From a virus, in the IMG/VR virus record IMGVR_UViG_3300017987_005482, positions 1 through 22,380 of that record: DNA of 22,380 nt; one strand, given 5' to 3'. The translations under genes were made by a program, and so were the position numbers. The notes under the pieces were generated by a model. The model made no database searches, was not told where the DNA came from, and saw nothing but the letters and a program-made list of their open reading frames with translations. Of this stretch, positions 20,665 to 22,380 are shown one piece after another. Position 1 is the stretch's first letter. Each line of letters opens with the position of its first letter.

Positions 20665-22380
20665 ATGGGAGCATCACTAAATGACAAGGAATTTGGAAGT
20701 TTCACCAGAGTCGGTTCTGATGATGGGGGAAGTAACAATGATTGGGCACAGCGTACGCTTGATGTTAATGCTGGCTCTTCAAAATCAGACATTACTGGTG
20801 AAAGCATCAGCGTCTCAGCTGGTGCAGCTGGTACCACAGGGATAACAAGCACTGCAAGTGCGCCAGTCTTGGATTCGAGCAAGACGAGAATCGGAGATAT
20901 AAATGACACTAGTTTTGCCTGGGTAACTGGCCTGGTACTCACAACAGAAGTTGCCTATAATTACAAACAGAAGGATTCTGAGCAGCTTGCAGCACTGGCT
21001 AATGGTGAATTTGCTATTGACTACAACACAGGAAGAATCAGATACTGCAAGGCAACAACAGCAACATCAGACACAGCAAATTACACGACCAAGGCAAACT
21101 CATTCACAGTTTCAGGAACATCAGATGTCAATGTTGCAGAAGTAGCAGGAACAGCAACAGATGTCAACAATGGTTCTGTTTCAGCAGGAACACAAAGAGT
21201 CACACTTGCAGATGATGGAACAGGAGTCGTGAAGATTTGGAATGGTACTGACACTCTTCTTGTTGAGCAACTTAATACTTATAGCCAAATCAGTAGTCAG
21301 GAAGGTATCTTTACATCATCCAACTTGTTTGCCCAGGATGCAGCATCTGGAAATGTCTGGAATGCTCTTGAGGCCACTGATGTTGATTCTGATGCGAAGG
21401 GAACCGAATGGGTTCTTAGTATCTCAAACAGGACTGCTGCTGTTGGTGGTTCTATCGAGGGTACCAAGGTGGTGGATGGAACGGCAGAAGTGGGAGCAGG
21501 AAACCCGCTTCATGTCCAGCACACTGATGGAACCAATGATATGCCCACCATGGACGTTGTTGGCCGTGCTGGATTCCTGAAGATTACTGATGGAACGAAC
21601 ACAGCACTGGTTGGCGGAGGTATGTCAAATGCCCTCAACTGTATGATAACAGACTCTACTGGAATGGAATACCAGCCAGCAATGAACAATGCCACAAACA
21701 GGGGTTATCAACAGATTACTGATGGCTCAAAGAGTGCCAACGTTTCTGATATTGATTCAAGTGCCATAACTGGCGATGGTCTCAATACCAAATCAGCCAT
21801 TTGTCTATATGATAGTGACACTACGACATGGCTTCCGCTTCAATTCAGGGATGTTGATTCGGATGCAAAATCAGCAGAACTTGTTATCCCTGCCAATCTA
21901 AGAACAGCAGGCATTGGAGGGTCTGTGGAAGGTACCAAAATCACCGATGGCACCAATTACCTGCCGACAATGGACGCTGTTGGCCGTGCAGGGTATGTTC
22001 AGGTTACTGACGGAACAAATACAATGCCGACAATGGACGACCCACAGAGAACAGGAATCGTGCAACTTACTGACGGAACCAACACAAAGGGAGTGACAAG
22101 CTTTGCCATGGCAAGCGGAGCTGCTGGTGGAGGACTATCATTGCTCGCTGCTGCTGGAAAGGGAGTTTTCAATAAAGTCTATAAAATGACCTTGACGTGC
22201 GACACGGCAGAAACTTTGACACTCAGCGATGGATTCGGCGTGTATTATTGTGCTGCTGGGGTTCCAGTTGTCATTGACTTCTCTATCTCAGGAAGGCAGG
22301 GAAGCGAAAACACGGCGATTACAGTAACAACGGCTGGTGCTGCTAACGTTGGTGCAATGGTAGAATATGTGACGGTGTAA
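20665..22380 (+). CDS. Repeat-rich head fibre / virion surface protein
   Basis: 571 residues, complete, ending on the last base. The N-terminal 130 residues (WVTGLVLTTEVAYNYKQKDS, FAIDYNTGRIRYCKATTAT) may anchor to the head. The rest is repetitive and strand-rich: TDGTN-type units and P(T)MDxxGRAG units recur at least four times, and a longer block, DVDSDAK through GGSxEGTK, recurs after 157 residues (from residues 239 and 396). The C-terminal 80 residues (LTCDTAETLTLSDGFGVYYC; VDFSISGRQGSENTAI) form a separate globular end, possibly the binding head. SD GAGGTTGAT precedes ATG 20665. It could be a capsid fibre or a host-contact protein; its location behind the adaptor and away from the tail favours the head. 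Confidence 0.65.
   Translation: MGASLNDKEFGSFTRVGSDDGGSNNDWAQRTLDVNAGSSKSDITGESISVSAGAAGTTGITSTASAPVLDSSKTRIGDINDTSFAWVTGLVLTTEVAYNYKQKDSEQLAALANGEFAIDYNTGRIRYCKATTATSDTANYTTKANSFTVSGTSDVNVAEVAGTATDVNNGSVSAGTQRVTLADDGTGVVKIWNGTDTLLVEQLNTYSQISSQEGIFTSSNLFAQDAASGNVWNALEATDVDSDAKGTEWVLSISNRTAAVGGSIEGTKVVDGTAEVGAGNPLHVQHTDGTNDMPTMDVVGRAGFLKITDGTNTALVGGGMSNALNCMITDSTGMEYQPAMNNATNRGYQQITDGSKSANVSDIDSSAITGDGLNTKSAICLYDSDTTTWLPLQFRDVDSDAKSAELVIPANLRTAGIGGSVEGTKITDGTNYLPTMDAVGRAGYVQVTDGTNTMPTMDDPQRTGIVQLTDGTNTKGVTSFAMASGAAGGGLSLLAAAGKGVFNKVYKMTLTCDTAETLTLSDGFGVYYCAAGVPVVIDFSISGRQGSENTAITVTTAGAANVGAMVEYVTV
21379..22095 (+). repeat. Diverged tandem repeat units in the fibre gene
   Basis: Protein-level repeats of DVDSDAK...GGSxEGTK...DGTN...PTMDxxGRAG...TDGTN recur within this stretch (first block from 21379, second from 21850). 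The DNA copies have drifted (for instance GATTCTGATGCGAAG against GATTCGGATGCAAAA), so the duplication is old or kept diverse. Confidence 0.6.

Noticed and set aside
1-22380. CRISPR arrays, insertion sequences, integrase or attachment sites
   Set aside because: Looked for regularly spaced repeats, transposase or recombinase motifs and terminal repeats; none seen in the window, so lysogeny cannot be judged.

Overview
The window looks like the structural and packaging half of a tailed (Caudoviricetes-type, siphovirus-like) virus or provirus of an archaeon. The archaeal reading rests on four things seen in the sequence. TATA-like boxes sit about 26 nt ahead of start codons that lack a Shine-Dalgarno (SD) site (terS-like gene, prohead protease). 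Operon-internal genes carry strong GAGGTG or GGTGAT SD sites. There is an oligo-T terminator behind the capsid gene. At the left edge an AbrB-type regulator diverges from a primase-helicase. The host lineage cannot be named from this window. No integrase, tRNA, CRISPR array or lysis gene was seen.

Layout. 1-141 (minus) is the truncated start of an AbrB/SpoVT-like regulator. A shared promoter near 172-184 also serves a prim-pol/SF3 helicase replication protein (217-2496). 2497-2884 is a 388-nt AT-rich non-coding gap with a terminator and a cluster of small palindromes. The packaging genes follow: terS (2885), terL (3315) and a small unknown (4619). The portal module comes next: a very large portal fused to a zinc metallopeptidase (4919), a MuF-like minor capsid protein (7753) and an HK97-gp10-like connector (8720). 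The tail module runs from 9284 to about 17077: tail terminator-like, small protein, tail tube, two tail-assembly chaperone frames linked by an apparent -1 frameshift, a short tape measure, a distal-tail-like protein, a large hub, a glycine-rich adhesin-like protein and two small proteins. The capsid module lies last, downstream of the tail: XkdF-like protease with a nested scaffold start (17123), major capsid protein (18097), small proteins that may decorate the head (19237, 19560), a head-tail adaptor (19848) and a repeat-rich fibre-like protein (20665) ending on the last base.

The modules are separated by three near-identical 22-bp elements (4849, 9210, 17089; core TTTAAAAAGAAGGACGCA), all in the same orientation and each just ahead of one module. 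They look like a shared late promoter with a virus-specific extension, and may also act as module-joining sequence.

The most notable observations are the portal-zincin fusion with two zinc-ribbon-like insertions, the A9 frameshift site with a 3' hairpin, the internal scaffold start inside the protease gene, the triplicated promoter element, and the displaced capsid module.
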